Shown here: positions 22,476 through 35,011 of the stretch, one piece after another
Numbering within the stretch: the first letter of the stretch is position 1
How the letters are laid out: every line of letters starts with the position of its first letter
Position numbers and translations under genes: made by a program
Origin: Breviolum minutum Mf 1.05b.01
Taxonomy: Eukaryota; Sar; Dinophyceae; Suessiales; Symbiodiniaceae
Direction of reading: 5' to 3'
DNA: 64,000 bases
NCBI GenBank assembly: GCA_000507305.1
Contig: DF241686.1
Location: 1-64,000, forward strand
The notes under the pieces: model-generated
Databases searched by the model: none
What the model saw: the letters and a program-made list of their open reading frames with translations, nothing else
What the model was told of the DNA's origin: nothing

Positions 22476-24255
22476 AGCATTAGAGATTGTTTTTGGTGGC
22501 CCTTCGTTAACCTTAAGTAGGGTGGAGGGGTGGTTGAGCGGCCTCACAAGTTGTAAGATTTGATTTAAGGATATCCAGATACCTAGCAAGAGTGAATCCC
22601 TTCATCCTCCCCTAAGCTCAATGGTCTGTAACTCTAAACTGAAGCCTGAGAGACCTTCCGGCATCAAATTTTTAGGGTGAAACCCTGCTGTCCACTTTTT
22701 AGCGTAAACCGCTCCTTTATGTTCAGTCGACCTTTGGCGAAAAGAACTGGTCGGCTTGGGCACAGCTTTCTAAACGAGCAGTGACCAAAACCCTTTCTGC
22801 CTTGGAGGGACGAAAACTACAAGAAGCCTATTATTTCATGATCGCCTCTCAGTCTCAATTTGAGAAGCAAGACCTTTTTTTCCACCAATTTCAGGGTTCT
22901 TGGACTGCTCACATTTAGTGACAGCTCACATTTAATGAAAGGGCCTGTCTTCGAACGTTGGCTACGTTCAATGAAGTGATTGAGTCGTCGCATCGTCGTT
23001 TGGCATTCAGTCCCGGACGTCACGAGAACTTGATGTTCATTTAACATCTTAAAAACATGACTGCTCAAATAAAGTTGCGACGAAAAAAGACAGGTCCACG
23101 GTGAATTTTTTTGTAATTCGTAGTTTGTAGTTTGTGATTCGTGGTTCAGTTCGTAGTCCGTTTTTTTTTGGGGAAGGGGGGCCGCGGCCAGGCAACACTG
23201 TATTTTTGTTAACTTTGCAATTCCGGAGTTTGCTTTTTTTATTATCGAGTCATTCCTCGGTTGGAGGACCTGAATGACTCTTGGAAGGATAAAGCCTTCT
23301 ACAAAAGGTGCGCCACATTTCAGAAAGATGTTCGTGTGCACATGTGGGCTGGTTTGAGGTGTACGCCCTTCATTCCTCAGCGAGATGCTGAAGAGTACCG
23401 ACGCATTTGTTTAAGGCTTAGAATTTAGAATCAACTGGAAGCGGCCGTGTCCAGACCATGATGCCATCAAGTTCCCCTGCCAAACCAAGATCACGATGAT
23501 GAGCACAAGCTTGCGACCATCGAGCGTTTCCTCAAGGATTTGCTACTCGGCCACAGACTACGATAGGGGTTCAAGACGTCGGTGCAAAGAGGGCAGCCCA
23601 GGTTGATCATCCCACTGGCGTTTCAAAAAGTTTCTCTGGGTCTCTCGCGGTCACAGTTTCTCCCGTTTCTCGCCGGACATTTTCCCTTCGCAGGGGCGTT
23701 CCCGAAGACATCAAGGATCCAAAAGCACAAGCATCCGCAGAAGCTGCTGGGGCCTTGGTCTGCCTCTCAGCTGGCGGCTTGGAGGCGGTATGTTTATGGC
23801 AAAAACATACCAACACAAAACGTTAAAACAACTCCTGGTACTTAAGGCCACTGGTGATGGGATGTCAGCTACTGGAGGTTTGTTTTTGTCAGCCATGCAC
23901 GTTGACTTTGCATCAAGTCCAGCCAATCTAAAAGAGGTGCCGTGCCGCCAGATCAAAGCTATCAGGCAGCAACCTTGGATCGTTCATGTGAATTTGTGCC
24001 TAGTTGCAGGTTCTTCCTTCTATAGTGTTCCCCAGTAATTTTGGACAAGCTGTCAAACTGGCATGAAATTGCTTCGTCATCCCTTACTTGTCAGTTGTTC
24101 GGTATGGTTCCTGAATGAAGCCATGATTTGCTCAAAAAGTTAGTACCCGCCTGTTGCCTCCCTTTGACAGGGCGCAGGCCTGGGCATGAGCTTCACTGTT
24201 TTGGGGCAAGCTTTTTGGGTGGGCTGGTTGATTTAACCAACGGTGGTTCCAAGGC

Positions 24256-24425
24256 ATGGATGTGGCGCATTACGCAGATGCGCTGAAGGAGCAGTTGCTC
24301 ACGGCTTGGGCTGTTGCCAAGCCGACTGCCTTGGCTGCTTCTGATGCTGCTCTTTCTGCTGCCAGTGGTGCGGCGGACCTTTTGGAACCGATGAGTGCAA
24401 AAGTGATGGTGGCGCAGGCACTGTG
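24256..24425 (+). CDS. Candidate exon, alanine-rich, unassigned
   Basis: ATG at 24256 opens a frame reading MDVAHYADALKEQLLTAW then VAKPTALAASDAALSAASG and ADLLEPMSAKVMVAQ. The composition is protein-like and helical, and the DNA here is GC-richer than around it. It could be the first exon of the phosphatase-like gene that starts to show motifs at 25.6 kb, but no splice link could be proved. Beyond about 24420 the frame loses coding character. Confidence 0.4.
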
Positions 24426-25599
24426 CAGCTCAGAATGTCCACATCATATGAAAGGATCTGGCTACAAGCCTTTTTTTGACGGGGGAGTGAGATGACAGAC
24501 CTAACGTATAGGACCGAAAATTGAAAATTGGTTGCTACTCTGGTGGTTGCCGATGTCCCTCATGAGGCCCAGCAGCCACTGGTCCCTTCACTGTCAGGTC
24601 CAGTTGCATGACTATGTGGTGCGACTTTCTGCCGTTCCGGCAGTGCAAGGAGTTCTGGAGTCTATCTCGGAGGCCGTTTAGAAAGCATAGGTTATTGTAG
24701 GAATGCCATAGCCAAAGTGAACCAGCTTTTGCTGCATGGAAAAGGTTGGGGCAGTCCAAGATGTTGCTCATGCCATGCTTGGTCAGCGGAAATTGGCACC
24801 TGACACTGGGCTGCAATTTGGATCCCAGAATCTGTGCAAAGCTGCCAAGTTTGTGTTTCATTTTTGAGAGTCACTTTCAGTGCGTTGCCAACAGGAACAC
24901 ACTCTTCCTGAAACTTGAAGGCTCTTGATTCTTGACTTTGCCCCTGCCCACTGAGGAATTTCTTCTGTGGGTTCTACTACTAGTGTTTGGCTTTGCACGA
25001 GCCCCAGCAATTTCAAGAAAGCTGCCAGGATTTTACATTGACTGCTTCGAGTTCCTTGCCTCCAGGCACTCCTCACGTTCATAGTAGTGCCAAAGGCAGG
25101 ATTCAAAATCATCAAACTCCATCTTTGCGGGTTGCGGCATGGGTAAACGCACTAGAACTGTTCGGAAGTGCATCACGGAAGGCAAAGTTGGCCGTGTGGG
25201 GCTTCTTCTATTTCTTTCTTGCGCGCAGCTCGCCTTCAGAAATAGATTTGAGATGCTCAGGAGTGTGAGTGAAAATCAGACAACACTAGATGCGCAAGTG
25301 CTCAGGTGACAAAAAGCAGGGGGCTCAGTGTGTGATGAATGTGTTTCTGCACCATCCATCATTAGGTATTTATCCCTAAAACATCTTGGCAAGATGGAGG
25401 GACAGTCACAACATAAGGCCATGCAAGCCCACTGATATGAAGATTGATAAGAACTCACCCAACTGCAAGCGCATGAAGCTCCTTGGCACAGCAAAATGCT
25501 GCTAGAGCCTGTGTCCCAACTGGCATTGAGACAAGATCTTGAAGCGACCAGCAGCTCAAATCCAGAAGTTCGAAGTAGCATTCGGGGCCAACAATCTCT

Positions 25600-27960
25600 C
25601 TTGCAAATCCCCCTTGCAAGGATTGTTTTCATCAGACATGGCGAGTCTCAGTGGAATTCTGTCTTCAACCAGGCTGGATAGCAAGATGCATGGAGCAGGT
25701 GAGACATGTTACCAAGATTTGACCACAATTTTGGAGCCAGGGCTGGAAAATCTTCTTGCCTTTCCGCTTGGTGCGAGCACTGATCAAAGAGGCAGGGTAA
25801 ATTTCAACGAGTTCACCGATATGCAGATGAACAAGTGAAACTGCTGTCCAAGCTGCAAGGCGTCTATGATCTTTCACAGAGATTCGCTCTTCTATGATTC
25901 CCCCTTGAATGGCCAGGGCATACAGCAAGGCATGGAGAGAAGCAAAGCAAAACAAAAACAAACCGACTGGCGGGGTCATTGTCACGTGTGCCAGTTTTGT
26001 GCTCAAGACGCGCACTTTCCTGAAAGGTTGGGATCTACTCGCTTTTCTGGCATCTCAACCTCCAGGTCTTGGCAAAACAGTAGTGTTCTCTCGAAGCTTT
26101 TTTGGTGGTGACTTGGTCTCGTGTTTTGTCAGGCTGCCGCGAGCCAGGAACGTGCCATAAGCCTGTAGAACAACTTCAAACAGAGGATGTTGTCATTTCC
26201 TTACGAAGCCTCAATTGGCAAGTGACAAGTCCCTGGGAGTTGATCGCTTCGCTGGTCTCTCTCTAGGTCTCCATTGTCATGGGTGATGCCGGTGAAAGCG
26301 TTCTAGCAGCCTGGTGCACTTAAGCCTGAAGAGGGCATGTTTGTTGAGAAGTCAGATGGAAGATTGCGAAACCATAGATCTATGGTTTACTGATTCCTTC
26401 AAACAATTGCCAGCCAAGATTTTTGAATGTTTTCACATTTCGCATGAGATTCAGGAGTTTCGCCTAGAATTTTCTTACTCTTCTGTAGCTGAATGATGCT
26501 TTTCAGAACGCTGAAATGCCAAAGGCATCCTCCATCCTGCGGCGAGCAGTGTCAACGATTCTACTGGCTCTGAGCCCACGGCTTCTGAAGTCGAAACTTG
26601 GCACAAAAAAGTAACTCCCCGGGAATTCGGCCATGGCATATCTAGAGTGTTTCAATGCTGGCTTGTGCTTTCCTTCAAAAAACTCTATAAATTCTTTGGG
26701 TTTCAGGACCTATGCGAAAGATCGAGTTCATTTGATGACATCCCTTCAGGACAGCCAGTGTGCTTCGTTGAAGTCTGTTTAGCTTTTCTTGACTTGCGCC
26801 TGTGTATGCCTTCACTCTAAATGTTTGAAGGAAATCAGCCCTGACCTCACGCCAATAGTGATAGCAATGTGCAACACAGTCTGCCTAGTCAGCCTTGAAT
26901 GCCTTTTTGTTTGAATCTGTAAGGTCGAAATGTAGATACCTTAGCTGTCACTCGTGCACGAACTGTTCCAAAAGTTCCAGCGGACGAGGCACAGAAGGGA
27001 ACTGCTGGGTCGTGCAGTTGTCAGGAGTCAGGATTTTTTGGGACTGCTCTCTTTCTGTTCCCACGCTCGAAGGCCAAAATAAAAAACATGGGAGACCTGA
27101 TGACGCTTGGTTCGCAAGAACTTTTGTACCCAAGTTGCAACACTGTAGCGGCATCGTATGCCTGTTGGTCGTATTTGAGGTCCCATTGGTATAAGACCAG
27201 ACTGGACCACCGGCAAAATTCTGGCAACAAGACTCTGGGCATGAAGGCTGCTGGACCTCTGAACTTCCGCCAAAGATTCGCTTGACCAATATAGGACCAG
27301 TCCTAGATATTCCCAACATTGTTTGTGATGTTGACTTCACGCCAGGCAGACAAGCGGCAGAGACAGTTTGTCAAGTGGGTGTTTGAACAGAAAGATATTG
27401 ATTGTATCATAGCGTCTTGCTCAGCAAAGAGACAGGTGCACCATATGTAGAGTAACATAGGCCCTAGGCCAGCCAAACATACAGTCCTTGGAGAGTTTGT
27501 GGCATGGTTTTGAGGTCGGTGGGCATTCACTATGGTTCAGAGAATTCTTCAAGAGTGGCTTGTTTGCAACTGTAAGGCTGCCAGGTACCCACTAGTACTC
27601 CTGAAAAGCCACAGCTGCTAACAAGAAGCATCTAGATTTTTGCACAGGGATGTAAGTTCAAAGAATGGCAACACACTTAGACAAACTTCTTGCTGGCAAC
27701 AACTGGAACTTCTGAATGTACCATGCAATGTACCACTTGCTTGAAGTTGCTTGCAACCAGGCTTTATGCCCAAGTCCAGCACGCACATCGCCAAGACAAC
27801 GAAGATGGTAAATTGCGGGGCTTGAATCCCAGAGCACAGCAACAGAAAAAGGCAACTGCCAGGCAACTGCCACGTTCGCAGCTTTTCTCTTATGTTGCTT
27901 GATGCAACATGCCTCAGGTTGTGGCGTTTGATTTGTACCGAACCATCCAACATGGGACAG
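25600..27960 (+). CDS. Histidine phosphatase (phosphoglycerate-mutase-like), multi-exon
   Basis: Successive small plus-strand exons spell a histidine-phosphatase-superfamily protein. The exon at about 25621-25666 has RIVFIRHGESQWN, the catalytic RHGE box (25634-25645). The one at about 25873-25929 has RDSLFYDSPLNGQGIQQ. About 26511-26590 has SSILRRAVSTILLALSPRL. 27346 to about 27400 has RQFVKWVFEQKDIDCII. 27515-27554 has VGGHSLWFREFFK, with the second catalytic histidine in GHS. 27761-27819 has FMPKSSTHIAKTTKMVNCG, and 27918 onwards has VVAFDLYRT. Acceptors read AG|G, and donors include GC (after 27819) and GT (after 27554). Family members transfer or remove phosphate through a phospho-histidine; the substrate cannot be told here. 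The N-terminus and stop are unresolved, and exons between 25.93 and 26.5 kb and near 26.8 kb are uncertain. Confidence 0.8.
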
Positions 27961-27969
27961 AAGTGATTC

Positions 27970-29160
27970 GAGCCACGGCGGCGTTGTGGAATTTTCTGCG
28001 ATGCTGAAAAGGGAAAATTTGAAATTACCCACCTGCTACGTCACCTATGAGGCATTCCCCCGGAGAGCATCAAGGTGCCGAATTTCTGCTTTTTCCTAGA
28101 CAGAGAGCTCAACATTTCAACTCATTTTCAATGTCCTGGAATTGTTGCGAGGAGATTTATGGCGGCTTTGAAGGGAAGGGCAAGAAAAAGAAGGTGTGTT
28201 CTCATATGCATTTGCATGCCCGATGTCGTTTTGCATGTTGCTTGCTGAACTGCCGGCAGTCGCAGGGTTGAGATGCCAACACTGAGCCTGACGCCTTTCA
28301 GAAAACCCCCAAGGTTAGAGACTCGTGTCTGGGGTTGGAACTGGAGATCTTGACAGCTTGCATATTAGAAATTTGTCAAAAAACTGACAGATTCCTGTTG
28401 ATTCTTTCAATTGGTTTCAGAGAGTGGCCGTCTCAGACTCCACTTCCTCAGTGTCACATTTGGCAAAGGTGGAGCGGTGATTGCTTGGAAAAAGAGTGTG
28501 CAATGCAGTCTGAACGGCTTGAGTCAGAAAGCTTTATCTTGTGAAAGCAGGAAGCAATGGCAGACTGAGTGAGACTATTCACTTGCCTGAGCTGCCAGCT
28601 GCATGAAGAAGTAGTTTGTAAAGGCGACGCAGTCGGATTTTATATAAAAGTCATGCTCTCCAGGTGCTGCCCGACAAACGACGTGGTGTGGACGTGGACG
28701 ACGACGCCGGGAAGGCTTGGGTGGCACAGTGCCAGGGAGCCACATCCCACAGCTACATTTGCCAGGGCATGCAGCGGAACAACGAACAACCGAGAGCCAC
28801 TGATTCTGGTGCACCGTGCATGGTCTGGTGCTCAGTTGATCCATGGAAAAGATCCGGTATTTGGTATTCACCATTTTTTTCCGCGCCCGAGTCTTTTCAA
28901 CTAGGCGCGAGCTCGCTTCAAAGCTATCCGTCAAAAGGTGTGACGTTTTTGAAAGTTTGAAAGGATTGCTTTTCACAGATGGCTCTTTTCGAAAATCCCA
29001 GCGATGTTTTTTTTTGTTGGTGGCTAGTGATGATGACTGCCAACTGGAAAGGCTATGGCACAATTGAGGGAGCCAGAGGATCCATCATCGTGGTGCCCTC
29101 GGGGGCATTCGTCGTGTATCACTGTATCGCATATTGAAGGTTGAGCACTTAGATTTTTAG
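27970..29160. other. Intergenic or intronic stretch
   Basis: No family motif recognised. A GC-rich plus-strand patch at 28660-28740 reads VLPDKRRGVDVDDDAGKAW and might be an exon, but it has no supporting neighbours. Confidence 0.35.
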
Positions 29161-29297
29161 GTCATCCCTGGCTATTCTCCGTACAGCTGTGTATGACTAC
29201 CAGGTGGGGTCGCCTGGCAGCATCTATGTCGGGAATTGCTTTCGTGGCACTCAGGCTGAGCGCGAAAAAGCCCGGAGAAAACTCCAGGACCATCAAC
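29161..29297 (+). CDS. Internal exon, unassigned
   Basis: The acceptor ttttag|g at 29160 opens a frame with clear coding character: SSLAILRTAVYDYQVGSPG, IYVGNCFRGTQAEREKARR and KLQDHQ. It ends at a GT donor (caac|gtccca). I do not recognise the family. The flanking exons of the same gene could not be located, and the gene's extent is unknown. Confidence 0.5.
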
Positions 29298-30204
29298 GTC
29301 CCAGTTGCTACTGGTCAACTATGAACAAGTAGAATTTTGAAGTTACAGTTTGCATTCATATTACTGATCCAGGTCATACATCATACATCACCATTTCTTG
29401 GCATTTATCTAAACGCCACAGATTGACGATGGTCACAGGACACCCTTGAGATTCAAGAAAAGTCGCGCATGTCAACTGCTGAAAAGCTTCCACCTTTGAG
29501 GCAATGGTAAATTGAAGATGTTGTTAATGGAGCTGATTTATCCGATCCCGGGACCGAAGGCTCAATGATTCTCATCATTCGGGGGCTGTGGTTATGAACT
29601 CAGGAACCCACTTTTTGGTGTTTGATTTTCAATATTGTTGCTTTTTGTGCCCTCAGGATGAGCCAGCTGACAACAGACAACACCATTGGTACCCATTCTG
29701 AAGAGTTGGAAGTGGGCATATCTCCAAGCATCTTTTTTCGCTGTGACATGCTAGGTACCACTCACTTCTGGAGCAAGTTCGTGCCCAGGGAGATCTTTCA
29801 AGTGTATCAAAGGCCTCTGCCACTGGACTGGTTCAACGGCAAGTTCTGGTTTCTTTTGTGGCGACATGTGCTACAGGCAATGCACCTCTTACTGGATTCA
29901 GTGAAATTCTCAGCGATAGCAGACAGTGTTTGAGCCATTCTTGCCATCAGACAGCCACTGGACTTGGCAGTGGGGTCGTGAAATTTCACCACTGCTGAAG
30001 GTGAAAGCAGCACTGGATGGCAGCGGCGAGCTGCATCCTTAAGCCATTTTGAACTGGGCATCCAAGACTGGAATCCTGGACTTGTTTGAAGCTGAGGTTT
30101 ACTGCAGATGACTTTTGGGAGATCCTTTTGGAGGTTCAAAGTGGGGATGTTACACCTGCTGTAGCGTCTTTGTTGCTCTCAATGCCTCAACCTCAATGTG
30201 TCAG

Positions 30205-30393
30205 GGGGTGGGAACGAACCGCTACCGAGAACTGGAGGTTTTTTGTCGAAAAAATCCGAGGATTCGTGGCATCAACGGCCTCAACAGTCAAACACTTCTG
30301 CGAGCGCTGCAGCAACGTGGGGACGTAGCTGAAGAGGTGCTTGGACTTAGACGAAACCATTTCTGTGATGTGATGCATGCTGAATCATGCTAA
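30205..30393 (+). CDS. Candidate exon, unassigned
   Basis: After tgtcag|g at 30204 the frame reads GVGTNRYRELEVFCRKNPR, IRGINGLNSQTLLRALQQR and GDVAEEVLGLRR before a TAA at 30393. Composition is protein-like. It may end earlier at a donor or be a terminal exon. No family was recognised. Confidence 0.4.
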   Translation, partial: GVGTNRYRELEVFCRKNPRIRGINGLNSQTLLRALQQRGDVAEEVLGLRRNHFCDVMHAESC

Positions 30394-31564
30394 TGGTGTT
30401 CTTGAACTTCAAGCAATCTTGTTGCAGTGACTGAGACCAACTCTCTTATATCAAAGATGAGGATGTCAATTAATGAGAGAGATAGAATGATATTGAATGC
30501 ATCATTGGTTTGTGCCAAGGTGCTCGATGTCTTCAATGGTCAGTAGGAGTAGATGTGGCCAAGGTAGAAGCCCACTTGGGCGAATTGTGCGGCCAATAGG
30601 TTTGCTGGAATTGTGTGAATTGTTAATGCAACGCACGCAAGAAAAATCTGAAATGTGCACCTAGCCGCATAGAGATGCGCAGATCAGTAATAGTTAGAAT
30701 AGTTTCCTGGTGTGTGAAACAGTGAATTCAGTTGTGTGGCACGTATATTTTGTTTCCTTCATTTCTTGTTTGGCTGGCGGTGCTCGCATGTGCGTGAATA
30801 GCATGCACAAGCTACTCGCAATCCATGACCGCAAAAGCGGAGTCAATTCATCACCAAGAAGCAGCTGTCTTGCTTGGAAACCTGCCTGGATTCAATGTGG
30901 AAGCTAAAAAGGTAAGGGGCGGTGAGGTAGATGCAACAGAGTCAGATCCAGACACCCACTGACCCATTGTCATTCAGTAGGATCGGGGCTTTCATGTGAT
31001 TCTGTGAGGCTCAAGTTGTAGAAGAGCTGCTCCAGATACGGTGTAGGTATGACATGGTATGACCAAGACCAAGACCAGAGAGATGTGCACACACTCATGC
31101 AACTTCAGCATTGAAAAGGTATGATTCGATATAGCTGATAATTATATTGATATATAACCTCTTCTCCAGCAGACTCTGCCATCTGTTCCCCGCGAGACCC
31201 GATTTTGTTTTGTTGCAGCATGGCCAGAGCCTCATTGAACTTGATTCATTTTGCACAGCATTAGTCAACTTCACTTGAGAGTGAGGTAGCGGCCATGCGA
31301 AAGGCTTCCCTAATGGTTTCACTGGTGGCACTGGTTTGCCACTGAGGTGTTCATCCGCACGATTTTTAGTGTAAGATCCACCTGAACAGATTCACCATGT
31401 GCAATGTGAGGTCTTTGGGCCATCAAGGTTGGTCGTGGCGGAAGAGGTGAATGCCGACGAGAAGATCTTGGAGGAGAATTGATCTTGATGTGTTTGCTTG
31501 AAGGTCCTACTGGACAGATCTTGATGGAAAACTTACCTTCCTCCACTACGCCCTTTCCCGTTTT

Positions 31565-32071
31565 TTGAAATCCTGGATACAAGTCTACGGTCTAGTTGGT
31601 TTCAGGAGAATCGTTTGCCGAGTCCTTGGTTTCCGTTCTTGTCGCACTGGGAAAGCTCCACTATATGACCAGAGCCTGGATTTGGATGCTAAGCTGCTTG
31701 ATCTTTCTGAAATGTGCAGTGCTTTGATTTGGCTGAGGCGGGATGAGGTGATTGAAACAGCCTCGGGATTGCAGTATGAGGCAGCTATTTCATCGGTCAT
31801 GGCTGTGGCAAAGTAACCCGAAGAAGGAGATGTGCCAACTTCTGACAATATCATTTCGTTGTCATTGCGAGACCGCTGGATTTGGGAGGTTGTCAAGAGC
31901 GGCGCTCTAGATGGTCCTAATCCTGAAGCTGAATCGAAGTGTGTAAGAACCTCAGTGTTTTCTGTGTTTGTCCCGAACATTGCATGTGGCAAGAATACCA
32001 TCTTTGTAAAGTGTTTTTCTTATCGGTTGCAGCCGTTTCTGTCTCAAGATGCGCTGACAGTCCACCTGCCA
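31565..32071 (+). CDS. Candidate exon(s) with an internal stop
   Basis: One frame reads LDAKLLDLSEMCSALIWLRR, DEVIETASGLQYEAAISSV and MAVAK, meets TAA at about 31814, then continues in the same frame as PEEGDVPTSDNIISLSLRD and RWIWEVVKSGALDGPNPEAE. Both halves look coding. Either the stop is real and this is a pseudogene, or a base is wrong, or a small intron was missed. No family was recognised. Confidence 0.35.
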
Positions 32072-32680
32072 TGATCAAAAGGGTTTGTTGAGGATGAAGG
32101 CGGCTGCCCGAAGTTCATCGTTTAAGATTTAAGATTGTAAATCATTTGGGGATAGATGCAACAGGCTTTGTATCAGCATGGGGAACACCAAAAAAACAGG
32201 TTACTGGCTGTCTGGAGGGCATTGGGGTTGTTCATGAGGCATTCACAAGCTAATTCTTGCTGTTTGGGAGTGTGCAAGGGCCCAAAGAAAAAAGGAGCAA
32301 AGGATGCAAAACAAACATCAAAAGAGGCCTCTATTCCGAGACCCGGCTCAAAATTCCATTCTCAGCTAGCTGAAGCCATCCATGAATTGCATTAATTGCT
32401 GCGTGCTTGCTAAGGGCCAAAAGCAAAGGTGCAAAAGAGGGTAAGAGCGTAAAGGAAAAGAAGCAGGAAAAGAGATGCCACGATTCATTCCCAGGAACAG
32501 GTCCCTACGCCATAGTTGTCAGGCATTTTGTTGCATCATCCCTGTACAGGAGGGCAAAGAGGTACCGTCTCAGGAAAAGCAAAAGCTCACCGAAGAAGCC
32601 ATTGCTGAAATCAGGACGGGGCACTTGCGGTTTTTGCTCTGCAGGGAAGACTGCATTTGATGGTTGAACGCTTGCACCAG

Positions 32681-32823
32681 GCAAGGTGTTTCAAAGAGTG
32701 GTGTGCAAAAAGCGGGTTCGCCCTTTGTGCCTGCGGATTGGTCGGAGAAGTACAAGCCGGCCCTGGGTCAATACAAGCAGTTTCTTAGCATGGAAGCTTC
32801 GCCGTTGCATTGGCAGAAAGGAG
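32681..32823 (+). CDS. Internal exon, unassigned
   Basis: Between accag|g at 32680 and the donor ggag|gttgaa, one frame reads KSGVQKAGSPFVPADWSEKY, KPALGQYKQFLSMEASPLHW and QKG. A second coding-like patch upstream (32545-32650, EVPSQEKQKLTEEAIAEIRT) may belong to the same gene. Lysine-rich frames at 32280-32480 could be a low-complexity region of it. The family is not recognised. Confidence 0.45.
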
Positions 32824-33850
32824 GTTGAACTTCGAATTACAAAAACCAGATGCTTTTGCGTGAGCAAGCCAGTCGTCACACTCAATTTGGTTTTGGATTT
32901 CACCAGCAGTGACAGCTTTCCGTAGTGAAGGTTCAGGGCAAACTCCCACATGTGCATTTGTCCATTTTCTCAGTCAGATTGGTTTTGCCTCTTTGGCGGG
33001 GTCCTGCTACTGCAGTTCCCCCAGCCCTTTTCGTTAGTGCCGCTTTCCGATCACTTTCTTTTTGCATATTTTGTTTCAAGGGGCTCAGCAGCTCAACATT
33101 TGACCCTTGTCTGGGAACCCAAGGTTTTTAAAGGATCATCCAGAGGACTTCGTGCTCCTTTCTTGCACTTAAAAAGGGTCGGCCCTTTTTAGAGATGCAT
33201 GCATTGGTGTTTTTTTGAATCAACATGGATCAAGTCTCCTATCAGGTTGATCACGGACAAGAATGGTGACTTCATTATAAGGCCGGAAGCAGTAGATTCA
33301 GTAGATCACATCTTGTGAGATCTGGAGCTTGGGGAAAACCCTAAGCATTCTTGGAGGCTGCCAGATCAGCTGGATCCGCCATCGATTCCAGACAAGAAGG
33401 TGCTGCTCTCAGCCAGATCCATCCGTTAGAGCTCGTGTCACAAGCCTTTTTTGGAATGCTCTTCGTTTGTCAGTGCGATTTATATATCTTAGCAAGGTCT
33501 GTGAACCCAAGATCCTATGGCATCCTATGGCCAGTTCTGTGTTGAGGTAGATTCAGTTGTAAGTGAACGCTATGTCAGTTCTCTGACGTTCTTTGTCAGT
33601 TTGCCGTCAATGTTTTTGTCAACACTATATAGTCTGCATCAGTCCTCAGAATTGTCTGTGCCAATATATATATATATAAAATACATTAAACCTAAAACCA
33701 TGAGATCCCTTCTATGACAGTCCCATGTCCTTGTTCCGTCCGATATATATGTATATATATCATGCTTTGTTGATGTCAGCCTGGGTTAGCCTTTCTCCCA
33801 TTCAACATCAGCCTGGAGGGTGTGGATGACCTGAGGTTTGGGAGAAGCAT

Positions 33851-33943
33851 TTGCTGAAAGCTTGGATGGAATACTGCAAGGTCAGCAAGACGTTACATTT
33901 GACCCTGTTGGCATCACCTCCGTTGGGTGAAAAGCTGAACAAG
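33851..33943 (+). CDS. Candidate exon, unassigned
   Basis: The frame LLKAWMEYCKVSKTLHLTLL then ASPPLGEKLNK looks coding, with a possible donor after 33943. No neighbours could be joined to it with confidence. Confidence 0.35.
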
Positions 33944-34873
33944 TGTAGACGACAGCTCAATTACTGTAGTGTAAGTGTAACTAGTTGCTTCGAAGATGAA
34001 ATCAAGAGAGGTACTTCAGCACTTGGAGGTTCATAAGGAGGTAACGCAAAACGACAGGCGAGTTCCGACGGGCCAGCGGGCCAGGCTGTTCCTCGACAAG
34101 AACGTGATTTCCGTGGCGGCTTCCTTTCGACATTGCCCAAGATCGCGCTGGCCACTGCGAAGAGTCCTAAAGTCTCACCCCAGTATCTTGGAACAGCAGG
34201 ATCTGTGTGGTGCCACGTTTGGAACCCCAAACAGGAACGAAAAAGGCTCCATTTTAATGAACTCAAATAGCAGATAGAATGGACCCTTCTGAAAATCCCA
34301 AACTCCAATTCAGAAGTATGAAGAACATCATGTCTTTGCTGATTCCAGCTCTCATTTTTCCTCAGAGCAAACCGGACAATGCGCACTCTCTCGCATCTCT
34401 GGTTCAAACCAGCATGGTGCGGAACAAACCATAAAATCTGTTGCCAATATGCAAGGCATTTGATGGACAAATCCAACTAAGGTCGCCCATTCTGGCACCC
34501 AAGTCTCCTGGTCTTTCATTTGCAGCAGAGCCAAAGCTCGAAAAGAAGACAAAAGGCTCGGAGTCCGTATCGCACCACAACTGGGGGAGTGGCAAGTCTT
34601 GAAGGGCTGCTAGAACTCAGGCAAGCGGAAAGCAAATGAGAAAGATGATGCTGGTCCAAAGAAGAAGCTCAAGAAGAAGGCACTAGCACCTCTTTCATTA
34701 CATATAAAGTAGGCAAACAACACATAACACATGTATACCTCCATGTGGAGATCTTTTTTTGTTGCACTTGGATGTTCACCTCGCTTCTGGAATGCAGACT
34801 GCATTCTGGTGCTTGATTCTGGTCAGGCAACCAAATGAAGAGAATGAGCTGAGCTGGCTACCATTTGCAAAGG

Positions 34874-35011
34874 GCACTTGAAGCCGATGAAAGCCTTGTA
34901 AGAAAATGCTTGGTCAACTTAAAGCTCAAGGAGGCCGCAGATTGTCACAAGATCTTTGCAAACCTTGCTGCGGCTGAAATCGCTCCAGAACATAGCGATG
35001 CCAATCAGTAA
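34874..35011 (+). CDS. Candidate terminal exon, unassigned
   Basis: The frame reads ALEADESLVRKCLVNLKLKE, AADCHKIFANLAAAEIAPEH and SDANQ, then TAA at 35009-35011. It looks like the end of a gene whose earlier exons probably lie among the candidates at 29-34 kb. There is no recognised domain; the helical, charged composition fits a peripheral or coiled-coil tail. Confidence 0.45.
   Translation, partial: ALEADESLVRKCLVNLKLKEAADCHKIFANLAAAEIAPEHSDANQ

Larger units (their letters stand above)
16573..24250. other. Long stretch without recognisable genes
   Basis: Both strands were read for family motifs and for AG|G-bounded exons with coding character; nothing convincing was found. Open frames up to 174 codons (for example minus strand 22817-23341) lack motifs and contain low-complexity patches such as TTCGTAGTTTG words. 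Large introns of an upstream or downstream gene could lie here. Simple repeats at about 20.5 and 22.4 kb are listed separately. Confidence 0.45.

Noticed and set aside
22817-23341. 174-codon minus-strand ORF
   Set aside because: No motif, repetitive TTCGTAGTTTG-derived patches, and opposite to the direction of every supported gene nearby.
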